From NCBI GenBank assembly GCA_016710275.1, contig JADJXS010000001.1, positions 2,604,001-2,668,000 of the forward strand: a DNA stretch of 64,000 nt, written 5' to 3'. The position numbers and the translations under genes are program-made. Each line of letters begins with the position of its first letter. The first letter of the stretch is position 1. The stretch comes from Phycisphaerales bacterium. GTDB lineage: Bacteria > Planctomycetota > Phycisphaerae > UBA1845 > Fen-1342. The notes under the pieces were generated by a model. That model did no database searches. It was not told the origin of the DNA and saw nothing but the letters and a program-made list of their open reading frames with translations. Below are positions 32,773 through 42,500 of the stretch, one piece after another.

Positions 32773-33959
32773 TGGGCGCGTTCGTCGTGCGACAGGTTGA
32801 TACGGCGAGCGGTGCGGAGTTGCTGCGCTTCGTCGCGCCCAACACGCTCGCCAACGAGGGCCACGGCCACGTTCTGCGCCAGCTCTTCCCACCGTACGAC
32901 GCGCCGATGACGTTCCAACTCGGTGTGAGCGGCCCGACGCGCGCATTCCCGGGCGAGCGGCCCAATCCCGGCGGCGGCGCGACCTTCGGTCCGGAACTGA
33001 CCTACGCGACCTGCACCGGCGATGCCGCCAATGAAGGCGGTTGCTATACGGCCGCGATGCGGACCTCGTTCGGATACGCACGACAAAACGTGTCCTTCAC
33101 AACCGCGCTCGAAGCCGACGGCGGCGCGCTGCTCTCGCCGGAAGTCACCTTCCCGAACAATCACGCCTGGGCGCCGCAGGACGACGGCGCGTGGGATCTG
33201 CCCTGGACGCCGGAGATCGAACTGCCGCCGCCGGCGTGGACCAATCGCGCGAACTGGGAGCCGCTGGTCGGCTACCCGTGGCAACAGCCGCGCAAGCGCT
33301 GCCAGACCGAGTGCGATCCCGGCGACCCCGACGATTGCGTTCCCTCCTACATGCACCAGTGGGATGCGAGCGGCGCGCTGGACTGGCTGTGCGACTTCCG
33401 CAAGATCGGCGGCTTCCCGATCACGCTGGCGTTCCTGATCGATGCCTCGCGGAACAAGCTCATCGCGGCGGCCCAGTTCCGCGCGCCGCTGCTGCTGCGC
33501 CCCGGCGCAGCGCTGCACCTGCGCTACCAGGCCCGGATCGCGGGTCGCATCACGCGTGAATTCGCCCTGCGGTCCGCACGCTACGCCTTCGGCCAGACCG
33601 GCGGCCGCTACGACGCCATCTACTGTCGGCCGCTGCTGGCAGGTGCGCCGAAGTTCACGCGCCGCACGACCTACGCCGACATCGCGCCGCACTTCGCGGC
33701 GACATTCGCAGCCGGGGCGCTGAGCACGTGGAACTATGTCGCCGGCCCGCCGCCGCGGATCGAATCGGCGACCGTTCCGCAGTGGACCAACAGTTCGGGC
33801 GCTACGCTCGGACCGTTCGGCGGCCTGGCGGTCTATGGAACGGTCAGCGGTGCGAACGAACTGATGTGGGTGACGCCGATCAACCCGCCGGTGAGCGTGC
33901 CGAATGGCGACACGCTGCGCGTGCCCGGCAAGGTGCGCTTCCAGATGGAGGGCGTGTAG
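32772..33959 (+). CDS. Phage tail-tip/fibre protein, unknown
   Basis: The 395-aa protein begins at ATG 32772, 1 bp into the previous stop. It is rich in aromatic residues and prolines (PFPP-like LFPPYDAPMTF, WTPEIELPPPAWTNR, PWQQPRKRCQTECDPGDPDDC) and ends with a beta domain (LHLRYQARIAGRITREFALRS, VPNGDTLRVPGKVRFQM). It probably contributes to receptor binding together with the large protein encoded next. No family was assigned. Confidence 0.65.
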   Translation: MGAFVVRQVDTASGAELLRFVAPNTLANEGHGHVLRQLFPPYDAPMTFQLGVSGPTRAFPGERPNPGGGATFGPELTYATCTGDAANEGGCYTAAMRTSFGYARQNVSFTTALEADGGALLSPEVTFPNNHAWAPQDDGAWDLPWTPEIELPPPAWTNRANWEPLVGYPWQQPRKRCQTECDPGDPDDCVPSYMHQWDASGALDWLCDFRKIGGFPITLAFLIDASRNKLIAAAQFRAPLLLRPGAALHLRYQARIAGRITREFALRSARYAFGQTGGRYDAIYCRPLLAGAPKFTRRTTYADIAPHFAATFAAGALSTWNYVAGPPPRIESATVPQWTNSSGATLGPFGGLAVYGTVSGANELMWVTPINPPVSVPNGDTLRVPGKVRFQMEGV

Positions 33960-33961
33960 TC

Positions 33962-36844
33962 ATGGCCTTCATCGACATCGCCAGCGACCAGCGCGCCCGC
34001 TTTGACACGCACAGCCACGGCGACGAGGGCTTTGCGTCGCCGGGCGGCCAGTACCCGGCGCAGCTCAAGTGGTCCGACCTCCAGCCACCGGGCGTGAGGG
34101 TGCTGCCCAAAGGCTCGCCGCCGGCCGGCGCGGGCGAGATCAACTGGGAAGACACGCTGGGCGGGCGACTGGCGCTGGCACTCGAACGGCTCGAAGGCCT
34201 GCTGTACGCCGTCTTCGGCTCGCGGCCGGCGGCGATTCCCGACGGCAACGGCGGGTGGATCAAGCGCCAGTGGGTTGACCGCGAGCATCCGCGCTGCCTG
34301 TGGGGACCGGAGACCTGGGAGCAGCGGCTGATCACCGGGGCGACCGGCTGCAACGAGACCGGAGGCTACTGGGACTTCCAGGAAGGCGGGAAGGAGTACG
34401 CGGCGCTGGGCGAATCGCCGCCCTGCTGCCCCATGCCGGCGCCGAGCGTGCCGATCCGCTCGCGGAGCGGCGATCCGCAGCTCCAGTTCCAGGCCGGTGC
34501 GCACGATCGCACCTACTTCCCGGTCGGCAGCGTCGCGCGCGACCACGCGGATGCGCCGTTCGATCCGGAAGGCGCGGGCTGGTTCGGCGCGACGCAGCCC
34601 GGTCGCCAGGACGGCGTCGGCTATCTGCACAAGGACGGTGACGCGGTCACGTTCAGTTGGACCAAGCCCGCGAGCATCGCAACCCCGACGACGGTGCAGC
34701 TCTGGTGGAAACGCCGGCTGCCGGGCAGTTCGTGGTCCGGCTGGGATGCGATCACCATGACGCCCGCCGGCGATGTCTATTCCGCCACGTTCGCGGCCCA
34801 GCCGCACGGCACGGAACTGCGCTGGTACCTCCGCTACTTCTATGACGATCCGAACCCACTGAACCCCGACATCACGAAGTTCGAGCCGGGAAGGGACGCC
34901 GCACCGGACGATAATGAGGCGTACTACCTGCAGTGGTTCACGCACTACAACCCCTACGCCCACGGCCTCCCGGAAATGCTCTCCGACTACGGCGGCGTCG
35001 ACGTCCGTCACGGGACCGACTTCTACCAGTTCGACGGATCGGAGACGATTCAACCCGAACTCATCAACCTGGTGCGCTGGACATTGGCCTGGCTGGGCGG
35101 CGACTGTTGCGGCGGCGAGTACGACATTTGCGCCGAGACCGAAGCCCGTTGCCCGATCATTCATCACAATCCGCGCCGCCGCGGTGATGACGATCTGTGC
35201 TGCATCGAGCTGCCGATCCGCTTCCGCTGGAGCGGCAGCAACGTCCACCCCCACTACATGACCGGCGGCAAGGGCCTCGTCGGCGGGCCGACCCCCGATC
35301 CGCGCCCGCTGCACAATCATCCGCAGCACCAGCCGGACGAAGATGACGTGTGGGGCAGCGCCGCGGCGCGCAAGACCTGGCGCGGCATCACGCCGCTCTA
35401 CTTCCCAGACGAGCCATTCGACAACCCGTTCTATGGCGGCGGGTACTCCTGGGGCGTCGCGCCCGGCACGTTCGAGCTGATGTACAAGCCGAATCACCTC
35501 GCCTCCGCCCACGTGTACGCCCGCTATCCATCGTGGGGGCTGCGCCCCGGCGACGTGGTCGAGGCCGTACACCTCGAAGAAATCATCGGCGCGATCAATT
35601 ACCTGATCGATGACGGCGTCTGGACGCAGCGGGACATTTGCACCCGCCGCCGGCAACCCGGAACCGCCGCGGGTTATCCCTGCGGCTGGTCGGTGGCCGA
35701 TTCCACTTGTCCGGTCGTCATCGGCGACTGTCCGACCGGCTGCGCCGGCGGCGGGCGCTCGTATGACTTCGACTTCTACACTTGCTGGCAGTGCTGCGAG
35801 CCGGATCCGCCCTGCTGCGGCTGGCGCGAGATGCTGTACGCCCAGTGCGGGCAGGATCCCACCGGCTGCGACAGCTACGCGCACGATCTGTGGATTCCGT
35901 TCAACCCCGGCTGCGAGACGCCGACCTGCCTGCCGCCGCCCAAGCCGACCTGGGCGCAGTGCGTCTCCGACTGCCGGCAGGAATACTGCGGCATCTCGGT
36001 CACCAAGCAGGGCAGTTGCACCGGCGTCTGCGACAGCGCCTCGTTGACCGTCAACTGTGACTCCGGCACCAGCAGCTTCTGCGGCAGTTGGGGGAGCCTG
36101 CTGCAGTGCGGCGTGAGCGATTCCTATTCCTGCTCGCGCTCGATTCACGGCTGGAGCCGCTGGCTCTGCGGCCCGCCGCAGTGCGAGCCGGGCTTCGACG
36201 ATCAGCACGGCAACCTGTTCATCAAGCAGCGCCGCGATCATGTCTGGCATCCGGGATTGTTCATCAAGGCCACCGGCACACCGGGCTACGAAGGCAATGG
36301 CAACTGTTGGGGCGATGTGTTCGTCTGCGGCGATGTGGTGCCCGATGCGCCCGACGTGCAGATCTGGTTCGGCACGGTCGTCGGCAGCACCTGGCTGGGC
36401 GTCGCACGCCCGTGGCTCGACGGCTGCGCGAGCTTCTCATTCGCCGGCGGTGAACCGGAAGGCGGTACGCCGAGCTGCATCGAGTGTCCCGGTCCGAATG
36501 CGACGCCGCCGGATATCCCGGGGTACGGGCTGCACGATCCGGTCAGCGGTGAGCACGTCTGCGTACGCAAAGTACTCAGCGACGGCGACGAAAGCGTCGA
36601 CGATTGGGCCTGCAACTGCCAGTACACGACCTGTGGCGACTACGCCTGGGTGGCGGTCGATCTGAACCTCGACGGCTCAGGGCGAGCCTACCGCAACTTC
36701 GCGGGGCGCTATGGCGATCTCGAGCCATACACCGGTCGCGGCGTGCCGCGTCTGCGTGATTACAACCTGACGAAAGACCCGGCCGTGTGGATGCACGATT
36801 GCCCGTGCGAGACGTGGACCGGTGTGGGCGAATGTGTGATCTGA
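33962..36844 (+). CDS. Giant cysteine-rich tail-tip or adhesin protein
   Basis: The 960-aa protein starts at ATG 33962, because the longer frame upstream is a shadow. The first about 370 residues are ordinary and include a beta-sandwich-like segment (VTFSWTKPASIATPTTVQLWW). After that about 40 cysteines occur, mostly in pairs and short spacings (YTCWQCCEPDPPCCGW; CVSDCRQEYC; WACNCQYTTCGDY). This suggests a disulfide-stapled receptor-binding region, which would have to fold outside the cytoplasm or late. I know of no phage family with this layout. It is the largest structural gene of the phage. Confidence 0.75.
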   Translation: MAFIDIASDQRARFDTHSHGDEGFASPGGQYPAQLKWSDLQPPGVRVLPKGSPPAGAGEINWEDTLGGRLALALERLEGLLYAVFGSRPAAIPDGNGGWIKRQWVDREHPRCLWGPETWEQRLITGATGCNETGGYWDFQEGGKEYAALGESPPCCPMPAPSVPIRSRSGDPQLQFQAGAHDRTYFPVGSVARDHADAPFDPEGAGWFGATQPGRQDGVGYLHKDGDAVTFSWTKPASIATPTTVQLWWKRRLPGSSWSGWDAITMTPAGDVYSATFAAQPHGTELRWYLRYFYDDPNPLNPDITKFEPGRDAAPDDNEAYYLQWFTHYNPYAHGLPEMLSDYGGVDVRHGTDFYQFDGSETIQPELINLVRWTLAWLGGDCCGGEYDICAETEARCPIIHHNPRRRGDDDLCCIELPIRFRWSGSNVHPHYMTGGKGLVGGPTPDPRPLHNHPQHQPDEDDVWGSAAARKTWRGITPLYFPDEPFDNPFYGGGYSWGVAPGTFELMYKPNHLASAHVYARYPSWGLRPGDVVEAVHLEEIIGAINYLIDDGVWTQRDICTRRRQPGTAAGYPCGWSVADSTCPVVIGDCPTGCAGGGRSYDFDFYTCWQCCEPDPPCCGWREMLYAQCGQDPTGCDSYAHDLWIPFNPGCETPTCLPPPKPTWAQCVSDCRQEYCGISVTKQGSCTGVCDSASLTVNCDSGTSSFCGSWGSLLQCGVSDSYSCSRSIHGWSRWLCGPPQCEPGFDDQHGNLFIKQRRDHVWHPGLFIKATGTPGYEGNGNCWGDVFVCGDVVPDAPDVQIWFGTVVGSTWLGVARPWLDGCASFSFAGGEPEGGTPSCIECPGPNATPPDIPGYGLHDPVSGEHVCVRKVLSDGDESVDDWACNCQYTTCGDYAWVAVDLNLDGSGRAYRNFAGRYGDLEPYTGRGVPRLRDYNLTKDPAVWMHDCPCETWTGVGECVI

Positions 36845-36865
36845 GGCGTGAGGCGTGATGGCGTG

Positions 36866-36985
36866 ATGGCGTGCGCGACACGCTTCGACGAGCCGGCGGC
36901 GCTGGTCGAGTTCGCGTCGGCGTCGTGGCAGGCGGAGATCCGCTGGATGTGGGAACGGCGGACTGTGTTCGGAGCCGTGGCGTGA
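36866..36985 (+). CDS. Small hypothetical ORF
   Basis: The 39-aa frame (ACATRFDEPAALVEFASAS, then WQAEIRWMWERRTVF) lies between the cysteine-rich protein and the next gene, preceded by tandem gtgatggc units. Tryptophan-rich small proteins are common at tail-gene ends, but support is weak. Confidence 0.35.
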   Translation: MACATRFDEPAALVEFASASWQAEIRWMWERRTVFGAVA

Positions 36986-37031
36986 GGATACCAGGCAGCG
37001 AGGCAATGGTCGCGCGCGATGAGGTGATTTC

Positions 37032-37556
37032 ATGCCGGTGATCTCGGTCAATGTCGGCCCGAAACGCGTCCACCTCACGGCGTACTGCCCGGACGACGAG
37101 CTGGGTTTGCTGGCCTGCGACTTCGTACTCGCCCGCGCGGCCGAACTGCTCGATGGCACGAGCGAGGCCGAGCTGCGGCGCTGGCTGATCGACCGCGACC
37201 CGGCGATTGCGGAACTGTTTGCCAAGCTCGACGCCGGCTGGAAGCTGCCGAAGAACGGCGAGTTCACCGTGGACCCGAGCAACGCGCCGGCGGAGGCGCG
37301 GATCATCCGGCATCTGCTGCGTGAGCGGCTGGAGCAGTGCGCGGGCCGCCCAGCCCACGAGCTCGCGATGAACACGGCCGGCCCGATTGTCGCGCCCGCT
37401 CAGGCGACCGGCGTGGCGGCGGCAGGCGGCGCGGACGCAACCATCACGTCGAATTGCTTCGCTGTGTCGTCGGGCGGCACCGCATCCAGATGTTGCAGGA
37501 ACAAGGACGAACCCGCGGGCTCGAAGCGCTCCGGGAAGGAAAGCACGGAGGCGTGA
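37032..37556 (+). CDS. Hypothetical phage protein
   Basis: The 174-aa protein starts at ATG 37032 behind gaggtg. The N-terminal half looks folded (VISVNVGPKRVHLTAYCPDDELG, ELLDGTSEAELRRWLIDRDPAIAELF). The C-terminal half is low-complexity (Ala/Gly/Ser) and may be out of true frame or disordered. The overlapping frame on the same strand has similar open length. No family was recognised. Confidence 0.55.
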   Translation: MPVISVNVGPKRVHLTAYCPDDELGLLACDFVLARAAELLDGTSEAELRRWLIDRDPAIAELFAKLDAGWKLPKNGEFTVDPSNAPAEARIIRHLLRERLEQCAGRPAHELAMNTAGPIVAPAQATGVAAAGGADATITSNCFAVSSGGTASRCCRNKDEPAGSKRSGKESTEA

Positions 37557-37559
37557 ATC

Positions 37560-38102
37560 ATGACGAGCATCTTCGAAATCACCGACTGGTCGCACGTGGC
37601 GTCGTTCTTCATCTGGACACTGGCCGTCTGCGCTCTCGCCAAGGCGATCTTCGGGTCGTTCCTGGCAGCCGAGCTGCAGCACCGGCTCGCGCTCCGCGAC
37701 GCACCGAAGCGGCAACGGATGACCCGGCTGAACTGGGAGCTGACCAACCGCGTCCGTTATGACCCCGACGCCGCCCGCGGCTCACAGCACGCCGCCCGCA
37801 TCCCGCTGACCGACGCCGAACTCGAAGCACGCCGCCGGGAAATGCAGCGGCTCACCGGCAACTCGCTGGGCCGACGGGCGCTGCTCTACTTCACCAATTG
37901 CTTCGCGTGCCAGACGTTCTGGGTCGCGGTCGCGACCTTCGCCGTCACGCGCGGCATTGCGGATGTTGCAGGCCTGCTCTTTACAGCGGCCGCCTACGCA
38001 GCCGCGGCGGTACTCCTGTCGGGGGCTGTCATGAACCGGCCCTCGCCACCGCGCAGCGACGCCCCCTCGGCACGCACCCCATGCAAGAGCTGCGGCCGGT
38101 GA
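37560..38102 (+). CDS. Membrane protein at the right end of the phage
   Basis: The 180-aa protein has an N-terminal transmembrane segment (ASFFIWTLAVCALAKAIFGS) and two closely spaced hydrophobic stretches near the C-terminus (FWVAVATFAVTRGIA, AGLLFTAAAYAAAAVLLSGAV). It ends in CKSCGR, part of a cysteine motif. Position at the end of the late genes would suit a lysis-related membrane protein, but no holin family match is evident. ATG 37560 follows the previous stop by 3 bp. Confidence 0.65.
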   Translation: MTSIFEITDWSHVASFFIWTLAVCALAKAIFGSFLAAELQHRLALRDAPKRQRMTRLNWELTNRVRYDPDAARGSQHAARIPLTDAELEARRREMQRLTGNSLGRRALLYFTNCFACQTFWVAVATFAVTRGIADVAGLLFTAAAYAAAAVLLSGAVMNRPSPPRSDAPSARTPCKSCGR

Positions 38103-38227
38103 CGAGCAACAGCGGCTGGTGGGTGACCACCTGGGTCGCCGGCCGCCTCGCGGGGAGATACGAGTGCGGCTGCTACGGCAACTTCGCTGATGGGGCCGCC
38201 CCCTACACCGGGAGTGCGGACCCCTGA
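38081..38227 (+). CDS. Small hypothetical protein
   Basis: The 48-aa frame (NSGWWVTTWVAGRLAGRYEC, then GCYGNFADG) overlaps the end of the membrane protein gene by 22 bp. The aromatic content and Cys pair look protein-like, but the frame is short. A run of nine C residues (38260-38268) and about 170 bp of non-coding DNA follow before the insertion sequence. Confidence 0.4.
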   Translation: MQELRPVTSNSGWWVTTWVAGRLAGRYECGCYGNFADGAAPYTGSADP

Positions 38228-38399
38228 CGATGGGAAGCCAGACTCCCTGTACATGGCTGCCCCCCCCCGCAACCGGTTCCGAGAGACAATTCCGAATTTC
38301 TTCTTGCTATTCGATCGTGGCGCGATCAGAGTTAGGCTAACGCAAGTGGCAGTGCTCCCCCCGACCTGAGCCCCTTGCCGGCCGTTCCCGCGATTACTA

Positions 38400-39479
38400 A
38401 ATAGTTCATAATTTGGCCTACACATTTGCGTGGTGTGTGGTATACTGTCGGCATGACGATCGATGGCCGCACATTGTCGCACGAAGCCAGTGAAGCGATT
38501 CGGAAGATGGCGGTTCGCCGGGTGCGGGAGGGCGAGCGGCCGAGCGAAGTCATCCGCGCATACGGGCTGTGTCGCACGACCATCTACAAGTGGCTGCGGG
38601 TCGCGAAGCGCGGCGGGGAGGCGGCGCTGGCGTCGCGCAAGGGCACGGGCCGGCCGGACAAGCTGTCGGCCCGCCAGAAGCGGGAGGTGCGGCGCTGGAT
38701 CTGCGGCAAGGATCCGCGGCAGCATGGCTTTGACTTCGGGCTCTGGACGCGCAAGATCGTGGCGACGCTGATTCAACAGAAGATGAAGATCCGCCTGAGC
38801 ATCACGTCGGTGGGCCGGCTGCTGGCCGAACTGAACATCACGCCGCAGAAGCCGCTGCGACGGGCCTACGAGCGCGACCCGGCCGCGATCGACCGGTGGA
38901 AGCGCGAGCAGTACCCGGCTCTGCAAAAGCGTGCGGGACGCCGCGGGGCGGACATTTTCTTTCTGGACGAGGCGGGCATCCGTTCGGATGCGCCGCTGCA
39001 ACGCACCTGGGGCGCCCGGGGCCGCACGCCGGTGGTCGCGACCAGCGGCCGACGGCAATCGGTCAACGCCATCTCGGCCGTGAATCGGCTGGGGGCGTTC
39101 TGGTACAACGTGTACGAGGGCCGGCTGAACAAGGAGCAGTTCATCCTCTTTCTGAAGGGTTTTCTGCGTTATCGCCGCCGGCCGGTGTTTCTGGTGTTGG
39201 ACCGGCACCCGGCCCACATCGCCAGGCAGGTCGCGGAGTTTGTGCAGTCGCTGGGCGGCCGGCTGGAGCTGCACTTTCTTCCCGGCTACGCCCCGGACCT
39301 GAACCCCGATGAGTTTGTCTGGAATCACCTGCGGCAAAAGGGCGTCTCCAAAACGCCGTTGCGGGAGAACGAGTCGCTGCGCGCCCGCGTCGAGGCCGAC
39401 CTCGAAGCCATCGCGGCCAACCCGCCGCTCGTCCGATCCTTCTTCCGCGCCCCAAGCGTAGACTATATTATGAACTAGT
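38400..39479. mobile_element. IS630-family insertion sequence, intact
   Basis: The 1080-bp element is bounded by TA dinucleotides (38398-38399 and 39480-39481). Ends aatagttcataat and, on the other strand, actagttcataat are imperfect inverted repeats. TA target use and one DDE transposase are typical of IS630. It ends about 20 bp before the Rhs start codon, leaving only that gene's ribosome site. Confidence 0.85.
38453..39478 (+). CDS. IS630-family transposase
   Basis: The protein is 341 aa from ATG 38453. The N-terminal HTH region (SEVIRAYGLCRTTIYKWLRVAKRGG, residues about 30-55) is followed by the catalytic DDE domain: IFFLDEAGIRSD (first Asp), FLVLDRHPAHIA (second Asp) and PDLNPDEFVWNHL (Glu). 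It cuts and pastes the element into TA sites. The frame ends inside the right terminal repeat. It is about 50% alike by eye to the second IS630 transposase at 58102, sharing PQKPLRRAYERDPAA, so these are two related but distinct elements. Confidence 0.93.
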   Translation: MTIDGRTLSHEASEAIRKMAVRRVREGERPSEVIRAYGLCRTTIYKWLRVAKRGGEAALASRKGTGRPDKLSARQKREVRRWICGKDPRQHGFDFGLWTRKIVATLIQQKMKIRLSITSVGRLLAELNITPQKPLRRAYERDPAAIDRWKREQYPALQKRAGRRGADIFFLDEAGIRSDAPLQRTWGARGRTPVVATSGRRQSVNAISAVNRLGAFWYNVYEGRLNKEQFILFLKGFLRYRRRPVFLVLDRHPAHIARQVAEFVQSLGGRLELHFLPGYAPDLNPDEFVWNHLRQKGVSKTPLRENESLRARVEADLEAIAANPPLVRSFFRAPSVDYIMN

Positions 39480-39500
39480 TAGTACTTGGGAGGAATTCGC

Positions 39501-42500
39501 ATGTCCAGTCTCAATGTGCTGGCCGTTCGCTGCTGCGTCTTGATCGCGACTATTGCGACGTTGACGCTGATTCCGTCCGCCACGGCGCAGATGGTCGAAG
39601 TCGGCCCGACCGCGAGAATCGGTGAGAATGTCTACCCGATGATACGCAACTTCCACACATGGGAAGAAAACGGGTGGTTGATTACTTCACCGAGCGGTCG
39701 CGTAAGAAGGGGCTTGGGTCCAATCGAGCCGTTCCCCCCGGACGAGTGCGGCCCATGGAGCATCGCGGTCGCGTTCAAGTGCACCCCTCACCCCTCCGAG
39801 TCGCAAGAGCCGGACCCCGACCCGGGCTGCAATGAGGAGCACGCAGTGCCAATCCACGTAGCGAGTTTCGTCGCTACCAATGACGGCGACAGCCCTTGCG
39901 GCAGTTGCAAAGAACGCCCACTCGGTGGCGGCGTACGACTCGACAACGGTCAAATTCACTTCGGAATCGGCCTTGGCGCTCGCGGACGCGGTCGAACCGC
40001 CGGCCAGTTGTCGATTCGGGGTGATTCCGTCGAGAAGTTGGTCGCTCTTGAAAATCTGGTCGCGATCGCCGTTGACGGCGAGGTAGAAGTGAGCTGGACC
40101 GGAAGCCCGAGCGCCATCGAGCACGTATGCGCTCCCGATGCGAAGCTCGGCGTTTCGGAGATCGACGACGGCTACCGCGTAGACGTTTTCGCGGCGGACA
40201 GCGCTTGTCCGCCAGTGCTGGGCATCGACACGCTGGTGGCGATCTGGGAGGTCGTCGAAACCGTCGAAGACGACGAAGTGACAATCTCGCGATTCGAGCC
40301 GGGCAATCCGCGAACCGAGGTTCTTCGCTACGTCATCGAAACCGACCCCGTCCTCAAACTGACGACCATCGATCCGGCCAACGGCGGCTCTACGCTTCGA
40401 GTAGAGTCGATCGAGTGGGACGGCAGTGGCTTGATAAGCACGCGGGTGGTCAAGAGCGGTACGAACGACACCCTGATCGAGGTTGAAGAGGAGTGGGAGG
40501 AGTTTGAATTCGGACGCCGCCTCATTCGCCGCACCGTGGATCCCGAAGGCACTCCACTGACTACTCAGTGGTCGTACGCAGAACACGAAGCGGACCACAC
40601 GAATGACGATCCTCCGATTCCCGTGCTTGCCGGAATGACCATCGGTGTGGTCCACCCCAACGGCGACGAGGTGCACTATGAGTATGAGTCGGGGCAGGCC
40701 CTCCCCCTTGTCACAACGGAAACGCGGGTCACAGCGGCCTCTACACCCGCCGACGCAGTACACGAGATCATGACGGAGTGGCCGGATACCTACGTTGCTG
40801 ACGGATCGCGCATTCGTCCCCTCAGCCGGCTCGAGACCATCGGCGGCGTCGCCGTATCCCGGACGGTTTGGGCGGAAACGAATCCCGGCTTCGAAGAACG
40901 GCGCTGCCTCAATCCCGAGGACGCCGAATGCGAAGCGCACCTCGCGACCAAGTACCTCTTTGACACGTTGACTGACAAAGAGGAACGATACCCGCTACGA
41001 ATACAGCGTCCCGATGGCCGCGTCACCACCTACACCTACGACCGCGGCACTTACACCTCCGGAGGAAGCTCCGCACCCTTCGCCTGGACCTTCGACGTCT
41101 CCACCGAGCCGAACGAGCCGGGCCCTGACACGCGCGTTACGGTCGATGAATTGATCGTAGGTTCGCCGGACGACGTCGCGATCCCCGGCCGTTCCACCCG
41201 CACCATCACGATTCACGACAGCGCCTGGAAGCCGCTGGCTCGCTCCGTCTTCGTCTTTCATGAATCGGAATGGGACACCACCCCCCTCGACCGCACCGTT
41301 TACGAGTACGACGACCACGGGCACGTCGCGATGCAATACCACCCCGACGGCTCGGTAACCGCTCATACGCACGAGTCCTGCTGCGACGAGGAAACCGTCA
41401 CGCACCCAGACGGCTCATCGGTCGAGACGAAGCGCGACCGCATCGGGCGCGTCGCGCATGTGATCCGCTCAGGCGCAGACGAGTGGGAAGATCCCGAGAC
41501 GGAACTCACACACGGTGCGCAATTCAGCCTGAAGACATCCTTCACCTACGACGCTCTCGGCCGACAGACTGGCCGGACGATCCAGCGCGACGGCGGTGGA
41601 GGCCCCTCACTGACGACCTCCACGTCTTACCCTGACCACGAAACCCGCCTCGACACCGACGAGGCCGGACTGGTCACGACCACCGAATCCGCCGTCTCAT
41701 CGGGAGGCACCGTCGTTACGGTCACCCGCCCCGACGGCGCAACCGAAATCACCACCTACCATTCTGACGGCCGCATCCTGTCCGTCAGTGGCACGGGCGT
41801 GGTACATCGCGCTTACGTCTATGGCGCTGCCAGCGCGGGTAATAAGCGTACCTGGACGACCGAGTACATTGGCACCGATGATCCGGACAACCCTTCAGAC
41901 CGCTACACAACCACCTGGTACGACGCCGTCGGCCGAGTCTGCGAGGTCATCCGGCCTGCCTTCGGAACCGGCGAAGTTCGGACGGTCTACGAGTACGGAA
42001 CGACCTCCATTGTCGATACGGGTCAAATCTGGCGGGTTCGAACGCTTCACGACGAAACTCCAATCGGCGCGCCGACGCTCTACGAGTACGACGACTTCGC
42101 TGAGCAGGTCCGCGTCGGCCTCGATCTCGACGATGATCTCGCCCTCGCCGACCCCGACCGCTACACAGAATCGCAGCGCCACTACGAGAAGGTCAGCGGC
42201 AACTGGTGGATGGTCAGCACGTCCACCGTCTTTGACTCCGAGGCCGCTGCCGAACCCGTCGAGCTTGTCACCATTTCCCGCTCACGGCTTTCCGGAAATT
42301 CCATTTCCGGCGAAGTCGCCCGCTCGGAATCAGTCGACGCATACGGCAGCGTCACAACCTCCGTCCGCTCCATCGACCCCGAAACAGTCACCGCCTTCGA
42401 ACTCACCACCTACCCCGACGGCACCACGACCCGGTCCGCCGCCCACAACGGGCTGCTCGTCTCCTCCACCAGCCGCGCAGGCGTCTCCACCGAATTCTGC

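Larger units (their letters stand above)
1..38227. mobile_element. Prophage or phage-derived element, left end outside the window
   Basis: A continuous, mostly plus-strand gene order is seen: integration (serine recombinase), sigma-like factor, recombination and replication genes, methyltransferase, terminase, portal, protease-capsid, head-tail joining, tail tube, chaperones, tape measure and tail tip. This is the standard lambda/HK97-like siphophage order. No lysis genes (holin, endolysin) were recognised, so the element may be defective or use unknown lysis proteins. The right boundary is placed after the last phage-like small ORF. I could not identify att repeats. The left end is not in the window. 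Confidence 0.85.

Noticed and set aside
38260..38268. Run of nine C residues as a phase-variation switch
   Set aside because: It lies outside any convincing reading frame and promoter, so a switching role cannot be supported.
1..38400. attL/attR pair of the phage
   Set aside because: I compared the regions around the recombinase and the right end by eye and found no shared core. The left end is probably outside the window.
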